Positions 57,556 through 64,000 of a stretch of DNA of 64,000 nt are shown in pieces; position 1 is the stretch's first letter; the number at the start of each line of letters is the position of its first letter. This DNA comes from Planctomycetota bacterium. GTDB taxonomy: Bacteria; Planctomycetota; UBA1135; GCA-002686595. The stretch covers positions 163,133 through 227,132 of the forward strand of contig JADHOC010000004.1 in NCBI GenBank assembly GCA_016779205.1, written 5' to 3'. The position numbers and the translations under genes are program-made. Below the pieces are notes generated by a model that saw nothing but the letters and a program-made list of their open reading frames with translations, was not told the origin of the DNA and made no database searches.

Positions 57556-59370
57556 TCAGGGGCTCAGCTCGTCGACCCCGATGCGGACCGACGCGATCCA
57601 GGGCGGGGCCCCCTCGGTCCAGTGCCCGTAGGTCGTGGCCACGATGGTCCCGTCCTCCAGGAGCTCGAGGGCGGGATAGGCGCAGTCCGCCCGAACAAGG
57701 TTGTCCATCAGGCGCAGGCGCAGGTCCCCCTGGCCGCCGGAGACCACGTCCTCGAAGGTGCCCACCCAGGCCACCCAATCCCCCCACCGCGGGCTGTCCA
57801 GCCCGGTGTCCCGGTAGCTGATGAAGAGGCGCCCGTCGGGGAGCTCCAGCACCTGGTGCCGGTCCCCGGTCAGGGCCCCGGAGAGCGGCCGCGGCGCGGA
57901 CCAGGTGCGGCCGTCGTCGGTGGACTCGATGAATTGACTGTTGCGCTGCCGGCTATTCTCCCGGAGCAGCAGGACCGTGCGGTCCCCGCGGCGGATGACC
58001 CCGGGCTCGCAGAGGTGGCCGTGGGGCCAGCGGCCGATGGCCCGCGGCGCCGACCATGTGACCCCGGCGTCGGTGGACTCGGTCTGGTAGAGGGTGAAGC
58101 CAGACCACTTGCCCCCGGGCCCGAAGAAGCGGCCGTCGTCGTGGAACCACGCGCAGGTGCGCCCGTCCTCCATGCGCAGGTGGTCCCCCATGACCACGAT
58201 CCCGCCCCAGGGGGCGTCGCCGCCCACGGGTTCGAGCTCGGACCAGGTCCGGCCGTCGTCGGAGGAGAGCGCCCGGCGGGCGGGGAAGAGCCCCGACCAC
58301 AGGATCAGGTTCGAGGTGTCCCCGTCCTGCGAGGTGATGCGCTCGATGACCGGGACCTCCCGCGAGGTCGCGAAGGACGCGGGCAGCGGCAGCCGGTCGC
58401 TCCAGGTGAGGCCGCCGTCGTCGGAGCGCTTCATGCAGATGCCGCCCTTGCCGTGGCCCTTCGGGTAGACGCAGAGGATCGTGCGGCCGTCCTCGAGGAG
58501 GTACGTGGTGGGGTGCCCCAGGTACTGGTCGGGGTCGCGGTCCACCACCACCAGGCGGTCCTCATCCCCGGCGAGGTCCAGGTCGGGGACCGTCCACCCC
58601 CTGGAGGGCGCCGCGTGCTCCGAGAGGCGCCGGGCGCGGGCCTGGCCGCCGTCCACCCGCGCCACGACGGCGTCGAACACCGCCTCGGCCTGGAAGGCGC
58701 TGGCCTCATCCGTGGGGTGCCAGCCGTCCGTGCGCCACGCCGACGTCGCCTCCGCGCCGCGCGCGCGGTCAGCGTCGTGCACCGCGACCAGCGGGACCTG
58801 CTGGCGGCCCGCTGTGCGGCGCGCCACCTCCGCGTAGGTCTCGACCATGCGGTCGAAGCCCCAGGGATCGTCGACGCCGTACGGGAAGCTGCCGTGGCTC
58901 TCCCGCAGGGCGTCGGTCCACATGGTGGCCGAGGGCTGGAGCAGGATCACGTCGGTCCCCGCGCCGCGGACCGTGGTGATCATGTCCGTGAGGTTGGACC
59001 GATAGGCCCCGGGCGCCACGGCAGGGAAGTCCTCCCCGCGCGGGATGTCCACCACCGAGTCGTTGACGCCGAACTGGATCACCACCACGTCGGCGTCGCG
59101 GGAGAGCACGTCGCGGCCGAGGCGGCGCAGCGCGGAGCCCGAGGTGTCCCCGGGGCGGCCGGCGTTCTCCACCTCGATGCGCAGGTCTGGATAGCGCGCC
59201 TTGAGGAGCGCGTCCAGCCGGGCCGGCCAGGGCGTCTTCGCGTCGCGGCGCTGGGAGGTGAAGGAGTCCCCGAAGGCCACCACCCGCAGGGTCATGGGGT
59301 CCGCGGCCACGGGGTCGAGCGCCGGGGCGCCCACCTGGGGCGCGAGGAGGAGCGGGAATACGATCAGCAT
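57556..59370 (-). CDS. SGNH esterase-sialidase (BNR) fusion protein, secreted
   Basis: The 604-residue precursor has an N-terminal signal (LIVFPLLLAPQVGA). Residues 28-235 are an SGNH/GDSL esterase: Ser36 in FGDSFTS, Gly in GRPGDTS, GVNDS and catalytic Asp-x-x-His in DGWHPTDE. Residues 260-600 are a six-blade sialidase-like propeller with four Asp boxes (SDDGGLTW, SSDDGRTW, STDAGVTW, STDDGRTW) and EPGVIRRGDRTVLLLREN, with Glu and Arg typical of sialidase active sites. Together it could remove O-acetyl groups and a terminal sugar in one go. It follows the GH29 gene by 40 nt in the same operon. Confidence 0.87.
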   Translation of the reverse strand: MLIVFPLLLAPQVGAPALDPVAADPMTLRVVAFGDSFTSQRRDAKTPWPARLDALLKARYPDLRIEVENAGRPGDTSGSALRRLGRDVLSRDADVVVIQFGVNDSVVDIPRGEDFPAVAPGAYRSNLTDMITTVRGAGTDVILLQPSATMWTDALRESHGSFPYGVDDPWGFDRMVETYAEVARRTAGRQQVPLVAVHDADRARGAEATSAWRTDGWHPTDEASAFQAEAVFDAVVARVDGGQARARRLSEHAAPSRGWTVPDLDLAGDEDRLVVVDRDPDQYLGHPTTYLLEDGRTILCVYPKGHGKGGICMKRSDDGGLTWSDRLPLPASFATSREVPVIERITSQDGDTSNLILWSGLFPARRALSSDDGRTWSELEPVGGDAPWGGIVVMGDHLRMEDGRTCAWFHDDGRFFGPGGKWSGFTLYQTESTDAGVTWSAPRAIGRWPHGHLCEPGVIRRGDRTVLLLRENSRQRNSQFIESTDDGRTWSAPRPLSGALTGDRHQVLELPDGRLFISYRDTGLDSPRWGDWVAWVGTFEDVVSGGQGDLRLRLMDNLVRADCAYPALELLEDGTIVATTYGHWTEGAPPWIASVRIGVDELSP

Positions 59371-59410
59371 GGTCGAGTCGTGGTGAGGCCGGGGCGGGAG
59401 AGAGAGGGGC

Positions 59411-61570
59411 TCAGCGGAAGAGCGCGTCGGCGGGGATCGGCACCTCGGCGCCGACCCCGGGGCCGGCCCAGCGCACCTGGAGCCCCGCCCCCCCCCGGGA
59501 GTTGAACCACTCGACCCGCAGGGCGTGGAAGCCCGCGCGCAGGGCCACCTTGCCCGCCCGTCGGTCCATGCCGTGGAGCCCGTCGTTCTCCACGACCAGC
59601 TCGCCGTCGATGAAGAGTCGGCTGCCGTCGTCGGAGGCGGTGGCGAAGGTGAAGAGGCCGTCCTCGGGGACGTTGAGGAAGCCCTCGAAGGCGATGGCGC
59701 ACTGCTCGGCGCGGGTCGCGAGCCCGATGTCGAAGCCGGGCGCGTCGCGGGTCTCCAGGGGGGCGCGCCCCGCCATCTGGTCCAGGGTCTGCCAGCCGCC
59801 CTCGTAGAGCCTCGCGCGCAACCCCGGGGTGGGCGGGACGAGGAACTGGGTGGCGGCCTTCCAGTCGTCCGGACCGAGGACGCGGTAGCTCGCCTCGGCG
59901 GGGAACGGGCTCGCGCCGCGCCCGTCGAAGGCCCGTGCCCGCAGGGTCAGGGAGCGGTCGACCCGCACGGGCCCCTCCGCCACCGGCGAGTCCACCGTCG
60001 GCTCGGAGCCGTCGAGGGTGTAGCGAGTGACCGCCCCGGGCCGGGTGGAGAGCGAGACCTCCACCGGCGACACCGCCACCGCGCCGGCGGGTTCGATGGC
60101 GACCCGGGGCGGCGAGAGGTAGAGGGACACCCGCGAGAGCGCGGGCGCGGCCCGGCTCCCGAGGATCTCCACCCGGAGCCCGGTGGCGGTCTGCTCCCCC
60201 ACCGTGAGCCCGCGGGCGGGGCCGATGGTGGTGCCCTCGCCGATGGGCTTCCACCGCCCCTCAGGACCTCGGCACAGGACTCGGAAGCGCTCCACCCGCT
60301 GACCGAGCTGGATGGGTTCCCCGAGCCAGACCTCGTCGAAGGTCACCGGTGAGGCGAGGTCCCACTCGGCCCAGGCCCGCACGGGGCCTTCCGCATCGTG
60401 GCCGTCGTCCACGGCCCAGAAGGTCTCGCGGTCGGGCTCGAGGACCTGGTCGGCCCCGAAGCGCCCCTCGCCCCCGCGCACGTTGGAGGCCCGCGCCGTG
60501 ACGCCGCCGTCGGCCGCCAGCGCCTGGAGCGCGCACCGGCCGTAGGTGGCGTCGAGCACGTCGCCGAGGGCGGCGAGCCGCGCCACGTCGGTGGCGGTGA
60601 TGAGCCCGCGGTCGTCCGGCGGGATGTTGAGGAGGAAGTTGCCGCCGCGGCCCACGGACGCGCGGTAGGTCTCCATGAGCAGGTCGAGGCTCTTCACCCC
60701 GTCGTCCAGCCCGGCCTTCCAGAACCAGCCCGGGCGGATCGAGGTGTTGCACTCGGCCGGCACCCAGTGGGTCCCGTCCCCGTGGCCGCGGTTGAGCTCC
60801 GCCGTCTTCGACGTCCCCACCGTGATCTCGTCCCGGCGCAGGGTCGCCCAGTTGGTCTCGCCGCCGATGGCGCGCTCGTTCCCGCACCAGCGCACGTCCG
60901 GGCCAGCGTCCGAGAAGATGACGGCGTCGGGCTGGTGCTCGCGCACGGTGGCGATGTAGCGGGGCCAGTCGTAGACCTGGCGCTTGCCGTTGGGGCCCTC
61001 CCCGCAAGCCCCGTCGAACCACACCTCCTTGATGGGTCCGTACCCCGTGAGCACCTCGGTGAGCTGGGTCACGAAGTGGTCGTCGTAGGGGACGCCCGTG
61101 CCGTAGCAGGCCTCGTGGCGATCCCACGGCGAGAGGTACACGCCGAGCCAGAGCCCCTCGGCGGCGCACGCTTCGGAGAGATCGGCGAGCACGTCCCCCT
61201 CGCCGCCGCGCCAGCTCGAGGACGCCACGTCGTGCTCGGTGACCGCCGAGGGCCAGAGGCAGAACCCGTCGTGGTGCTTGGCGGTGATCACCACGCCGCT
61301 CATGCCCGCCGCCTTGAAGGCGCGCACCCACTGACGCGCGTCCATCTCACCGGGCTGGAAGACCTCGGGGTCCTCCTGCCCGCCGCCCCACTCCACCGCG
61401 GTGAAGGTGTTGGGCCCGAAGTGGATGAACGCGTAGAAGCGCCGGTCGTGCCAGTCGAGCTGGCGCTGGACCGGGACCGGCGCCAGGGGGGCGAGGTCGG
61501 CGGTGTCCTGGGGAGCCGCGGCGAGGGGCGCGGGCGAGGTGACGAGGCAGAGGGCGCTGGAGAGGAGCAT
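59411..61570 (-). CDS. Secreted GH29 alpha-L-fucosidase with F5/8, chitobiase-like and PA14 domains
   Basis: The 719-residue precursor has a signal peptide. Residues 30-345 form the GH29 catalytic domain with AKHHDGFCLW (99-106) and nucleophile Asp186 in VWFDGACGEG. An F5/8 type C (discoidin) module lies at about 360-500, a chitobiase/hexosaminidase C-terminal-type module at 505-585 (YTLDGSEPTVDSP) and a PA14 module at 600-715 (FTFATASDDGSRLFIDGE). These modules bind glycans. It should remove fucose from host or algal glycans. The start ATG at 61570 begins the signal. The divergent PIG-L gene starts 43 nt away. Confidence 0.92.
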   Translation of the reverse strand: MLLSSALCLVTSPAPLAAAPQDTADLAPLAPVPVQRQLDWHDRRFYAFIHFGPNTFTAVEWGGGQEDPEVFQPGEMDARQWVRAFKAAGMSGVVITAKHHDGFCLWPSAVTEHDVASSSWRGGEGDVLADLSEACAAEGLWLGVYLSPWDRHEACYGTGVPYDDHFVTQLTEVLTGYGPIKEVWFDGACGEGPNGKRQVYDWPRYIATVREHQPDAVIFSDAGPDVRWCGNERAIGGETNWATLRRDEITVGTSKTAELNRGHGDGTHWVPAECNTSIRPGWFWKAGLDDGVKSLDLLMETYRASVGRGGNFLLNIPPDDRGLITATDVARLAALGDVLDATYGRCALQALAADGGVTARASNVRGGEGRFGADQVLEPDRETFWAVDDGHDAEGPVRAWAEWDLASPVTFDEVWLGEPIQLGQRVERFRVLCRGPEGRWKPIGEGTTIGPARGLTVGEQTATGLRVEILGSRAAPALSRVSLYLSPPRVAIEPAGAVAVSPVEVSLSTRPGAVTRYTLDGSEPTVDSPVAEGPVRVDRSLTLRARAFDGRGASPFPAEASYRVLGPDDWKAATQFLVPPTPGLRARLYEGGWQTLDQMAGRAPLETRDAPGFDIGLATRAEQCAIAFEGFLNVPEDGLFTFATASDDGSRLFIDGELVVENDGLHGMDRRAGKVALRAGFHALRVEWFNSRGGAGLQVRWAGPGVGAEVPIPADALFR

Positions 61571-61583
61571 GGAGATGGGCCCC

Positions 61584-61593
61584 AAGGTACCTT
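61584..61593. promoter_or_regulatory. 10-bp palindrome between divergent fucosidase and PIG-L genes
   Basis: AAGGTACCTT is a perfect palindrome in the 43-nt divergent gap. Both strands present TACCTT, a possible -10, or it could be a dimeric operator. The role is not established. Confidence 0.25.
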
Positions 61594-61613
61594 CTGAGCT
61601 CCCCGCTCTCCCC

Positions 61614-62648
61614 GTGACTCTCCTCCACAAGCTCCCCGCCGTCCCGACCCCGGGCCGCCGCCTCGCCGCGCTGGCGCTCCTGGTCGCCGCCTCGTGCGCG
61701 GCCACGGGGAACGAGGAGGAGATCCGCCTGGATCGCGGCGGCTTCACCGCCCTGTCGGCCGAGGCCCCCAAGGTCCTCGTGGTCGTCGCCCACCCCGACG
61801 ATGAGCTCGTCGCCACCGGGGCCCTGTACCTGACCGGCGCCCGGCTCGGCGGCGCCTGCGACGTGCTGACGATCACCGACGGCCAGGGGGGCTTCAAGTA
61901 CGCGAGCTTCGCGGAGGCGCTCCACGGCGTCCCCCTCACCGAGGAGGAGGTCGGGCGCCGCGAGCTCCCTGCGATCCGGCGTGAGGAGCAGCGGCGCTCC
62001 CTGGAGCTCCTCGGGGCCCGCATGCTCGTCCGGCTCCAGCAGACGGACCACCGCTACACCCAGGACCGCATGGAGGTGCTGGCGGAGGACGCCGGGGTCT
62101 GGGACCTCACCGCCGTGCGCGCGAGCCTGGACCGGCGCCTGGCCGAGGAGCGGTACGACTTCGTGGTCACCCTCGCGCCCACCGCCACCACCCACGGCCA
62201 CCACCAGGCCGCGAGCCTGCTGGCCCTCGAGGCCGTCGCGCGCATGCCGCAGGCCGAGCGCCCCGTGGCCCTGTGCTGCCAGGTCAAGGCGGCCGACGCC
62301 GACGACCTCGGAGAGCCGCCGGCCCTCGTGGCGGCGGAGGCCGCCGGCGAGGAGCTCACCACGATCCGCACCACGCCGGCGCCCTTCACCATCGACCGCA
62401 ACGAGCCCTTCGGCCACCGCGACCGGCTGACCCTCAAGGCCATCGCCAGCGTCGCCATCGCCCAGCACCTCAGCCAGGGCACCATGCTCGGCTACATCGG
62501 CGCCGGGGACGTCGAGGAGTACTGGCTCTTCGACCTGTCCCCGCCCCTGGCCGCGGCCCGCACCGCGGACTGGTTCGTCCAGCTCCAGGACCCCTCCTTC
62601 CCCGAGCGCGAGTACACCTCGTCCGCGGGCACCAACGCCTCTCGCTGA
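61614..62648 (+). CDS. PIG-L family N-acetylsugar deacetylase, lipoprotein
   Basis: The 344-residue precursor from GTG has a signal ending in lipobox LVAASC, so it should be lipid-anchored. The zinc site appears as AHPDDELVATG and THGHHQA, as in LmbE/PIG-L deacetylases of GlcNAc-containing molecules. An earlier ATG (61575) would put 13 residues before the signal. The divergent GH29/sialidase genes and the following acyltransferase gene point to amino-sugar processing. Confidence 0.87.
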   Translation: MTLLHKLPAVPTPGRRLAALALLVAASCAATGNEEEIRLDRGGFTALSAEAPKVLVVVAHPDDELVATGALYLTGARLGGACDVLTITDGQGGFKYASFAEALHGVPLTEEEVGRRELPAIRREEQRRSLELLGARMLVRLQQTDHRYTQDRMEVLAEDAGVWDLTAVRASLDRRLAEERYDFVVTLAPTATTHGHHQAASLLALEAVARMPQAERPVALCCQVKAADADDLGEPPALVAAEAAGEELTTIRTTPAPFTIDRNEPFGHRDRLTLKAIASVAIAQHLSQGTMLGYIGAGDVEEYWLFDLSPPLAAARTADWFVQLQDPSFPEREYTSSAGTNASR

Positions 62649-62658
62649 GGAACCCGCG

Positions 62659-63780
62659 ATGACCGACGCTCCGATGGAATCACCCGCGCCGCGAAGGATC
62701 CTCTCCATCGACGCCCTCAGGGGCCTCGACATGATGATGATCCTGGGCCTCCGGGAGGTGGTGCTCGCCCTCTGCCTCGCGTTCGGCCTCGACGGGCTGC
62801 ACGGGATCCTCGAGGCCCAGGCCCACCACCCCGAGTGGAACGGCTTCACCGCCTGGGACCTGATCTTCCCCCTGTTCCTGTTCCTGGCCGGGGCCTCGAT
62901 GCCCCTGTCCTTCGACCGGCGGCTGGAGCGCGGGGATACACGGGGCGCACTCGCCCTCCACACGGCGCGCCGCGCGGCGCTGCTGGTGTTCCTCGGCGTG
63001 GTCTACAACGGGCTGCTCTCCCTGGAGCTGGAGGGCCTGCGCTACGCGAGCGTCCTCGGGCGCATCGGCCTCGCCTGGGCCGGGGCCGCCATCGCGGTCC
63101 TGTTCCTGGGCCTCCGCGGGCAGGTCATCGTCTTCGGGCTCGTGCTCGCCGCCCACTCGGCGGCGCTCCTGCTGATCCCGGCGGCCCCTGGGCTCGACGT
63201 CCCGAGCCTCGAGCCGGGCCAGACCTTCGGCGACTACTTCGACCGCATGACGGTGCCGGGCCGCCTGCACGTGGGCGATCGGGACCCCGAGGGGCTCTTC
63301 GGGGTCCTGTCGGCCATCGGCACCGCGCTCATGGGGACCTTCGCCGGCCGGTGGATCCGACGGCAGGACGTCCCCGACCGAAGGCGCGTGGGCTGGCTCC
63401 TGGCGGCGGGCCTGCAGTGCGTGCTCCTGGGCTGGCTCCTGGACGCCGCGGGCCTGCCCGTGAACAAGAACCTGTGGACCGCGAGCTTCGTGCTCGTGGC
63501 TGGCGGGTGGAGCCTCGTGCTCCTGGGCCTCTTCCACCTGGTCTTCGACGTGGTCGGCGCCCCCCGCCTGGGCTTCTTCTTCTCGGTCGCGGGCGCCAAC
63601 GCCATCCTCGCCTACCTCCTGAGCGCCTACGTGGACTACCGCGGCCTCGCCGAGGTCCTCTGCGGGCGAGCCCTCGAGACCGGGCGCATGTCCGAGGCCC
63701 TCATTCCCCTCCTCGCCCTCTCCCTCCAGTGGGGACTGCTCTACGCTCTCTGGCGGCGGCGGATCTTCCTCCGCGTCTGA
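62659..63780 (+). CDS. HGSNAT/NagX-like membrane acyltransferase (DUF5009)
   Basis: The 373-residue protein has about ten TM segments. The N-terminal SIDALRGLDMMMILG and WDLIFPLFLFLAGASMPLSFDRR blocks characterise the heparan-alpha-glucosaminide N-acetyltransferase-like family (NagX, DUF5009). Human HGSNAT acetylates glucosamine ends across a membrane with acetyl-CoA; NagX is found in GlcNAc-use clusters. It sits 10 nt after the PIG-L gene, so deacetylation and membrane acetylation may work on the same amino sugar. The TGA overlaps the next ATG by 1 nt. Confidence 0.85.
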   Translation: MTDAPMESPAPRRILSIDALRGLDMMMILGLREVVLALCLAFGLDGLHGILEAQAHHPEWNGFTAWDLIFPLFLFLAGASMPLSFDRRLERGDTRGALALHTARRAALLVFLGVVYNGLLSLELEGLRYASVLGRIGLAWAGAAIAVLFLGLRGQVIVFGLVLAAHSAALLLIPAAPGLDVPSLEPGQTFGDYFDRMTVPGRLHVGDRDPEGLFGVLSAIGTALMGTFAGRWIRRQDVPDRRRVGWLLAAGLQCVLLGWLLDAAGLPVNKNLWTASFVLVAGGWSLVLLGLFHLVFDVVGAPRLGFFFSVAGANAILAYLLSAYVDYRGLAEVLCGRALETGRMSEALIPLLALSLQWGLLYALWRRRIFLRV

Positions 63781-64000
63781 TGGCTGGCTCCTTCTGCACC
63801 GAATGCGGCTCCCCCACCGAGCTGCGCGTCCCCGAGGGCGACAACCGCGAGCGAGCGGTGTGCACGAACTGCGGGCACATCCGCTACGTGAACCCCAACG
63901 TGGTGGTGGGCTGCATCGTCGAGGCCGGCGACCAGCTGCTCCTCTGCAAGCGCGCCATCGAGCCGGCGCTCGGCCGCTGGACCTTCCCCGCGGGCTACCT
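63780..64000 (+). CDS. NUDIX hydrolase with N-terminal zinc ribbon, partial
   Basis: Seventy-three codons are visible before the window ends. An N-terminal zinc ribbon (CTECG at 6-10 and CTNCGHIRYVNP at 28-39) is followed by VVVGCIVEAGDQLLLCKRAIEP and the start of a NUDIX domain (LGRWTFPAGYL; the NUDIX box itself would follow). This fits ADP-ribose- or NADH-pyrophosphatase-type NUDIX proteins. The ATG overlaps the acyltransferase stop (TGATG), so it belongs to the same operon. The full function cannot be judged. Confidence 0.85.
   Translation, partial: MAGSFCTECGSPTELRVPEGDNRERAVCTNCGHIRYVNPNVVVGCIVEAGDQLLLCKRAIEPALGRWTFPAGY

Noticed and set aside
61584..61593. AAGGTACCTT palindrome as a defined operator
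   Set aside because: It is one short palindrome without a second copy; kept only as a low-confidence feature.

Overview
The window is an ordinary-looking, very GC-rich bacterial chromosome segment, packed with genes on both strands. Many neighbours overlap by 4 nt (ATGA, GTGA) or 1 nt (TGATG). There is no phage, transposon, CRISPR array or rRNA, and no clear compositional island. The gene set suggests a high-GC member of the Planctomycetota or a similar environmental Gram-negative lineage: a LolCD-type exporter, a TMTC-like membrane protein with TPRs, an FHA/Ser-Thr kinase with a large extracytoplasmic part, an SGNH-sialidase fusion, a GH29 fucosidase with carbohydrate-binding modules, a CMF-like secreted hydrolase and a GldAFG/DUF4340 exporter. 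The phylum is an inference from gene content; there is no rRNA to confirm it.

Layout. 1-7800: leuS and tRNA-Ala(GGC) on the minus strand, divergent from lysS-lolC-lolD and a TauE/SafE permease. 7832-13895: a minus-strand operon of a polytopic membrane protein, xseB, ispA, dxs and nadK (the xseB-ispA-dxs order is known from E. coli). 13952-16299: a TMTC/TPR protein and a small c-type cytochrome lipoprotein. 16323-19826 (minus): a saccharopine-dehydrogenase-like protein, OsmC and a YtcJ-type amidohydrolase homologue that lacks its metal ligands. 19964-21956: an SDR and a four-domain S1 protein. 21961-25193 (minus): a CheC-like protein, panB and a COG2509 flavoprotein. 25347-28658: a lipoprotein, an HxD...H protein with an Arg/Gly tail, and a methyltransferase. 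28676-32732 (minus): gap-pgk-rpe-accD. 33322-40281: tilS-yggS-FHA kinase-PNP-like protein-purN. 40258-44321 (minus): mrfA-mrfB DNA repair pair. 44409-49859 (minus): GldA-GldF-GldG-DUF4340. 50070-52683: a Tat-exported hydroxypyruvate-isomerase-like protein and glutamate decarboxylase. 52788-54749 (minus): CMF-like hydrolase. 55011-56297: unknown membrane protein. 56375-57421 (minus): AlkB monooxygenase. 57556-64000: glycan locus with an SGNH-sialidase fusion and fucosidase (minus), divergent from a PIG-L deacetylase, an HGSNAT/NagX-like membrane acyltransferase and a NUDIX protein cut by the window edge.

Two features recur beyond the gene list. First, several operon-leading genes have a TAnnnT-like hexamer only 6-9 nt before the start codon and no Shine-Dalgarno, which suggests leaderless transcripts. 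Second, several proteins keep a family fold but have lost or changed signature catalytic or binding residues (the amidohydrolase, the PNP-like protein and the FHA domain), so regulatory or altered-specificity roles should be considered. The most system-like candidates are the lipoprotein/RG-tailed protein/methyltransferase trio, the FHA-kinase/PNP-like pair and the divergent glycan locus.
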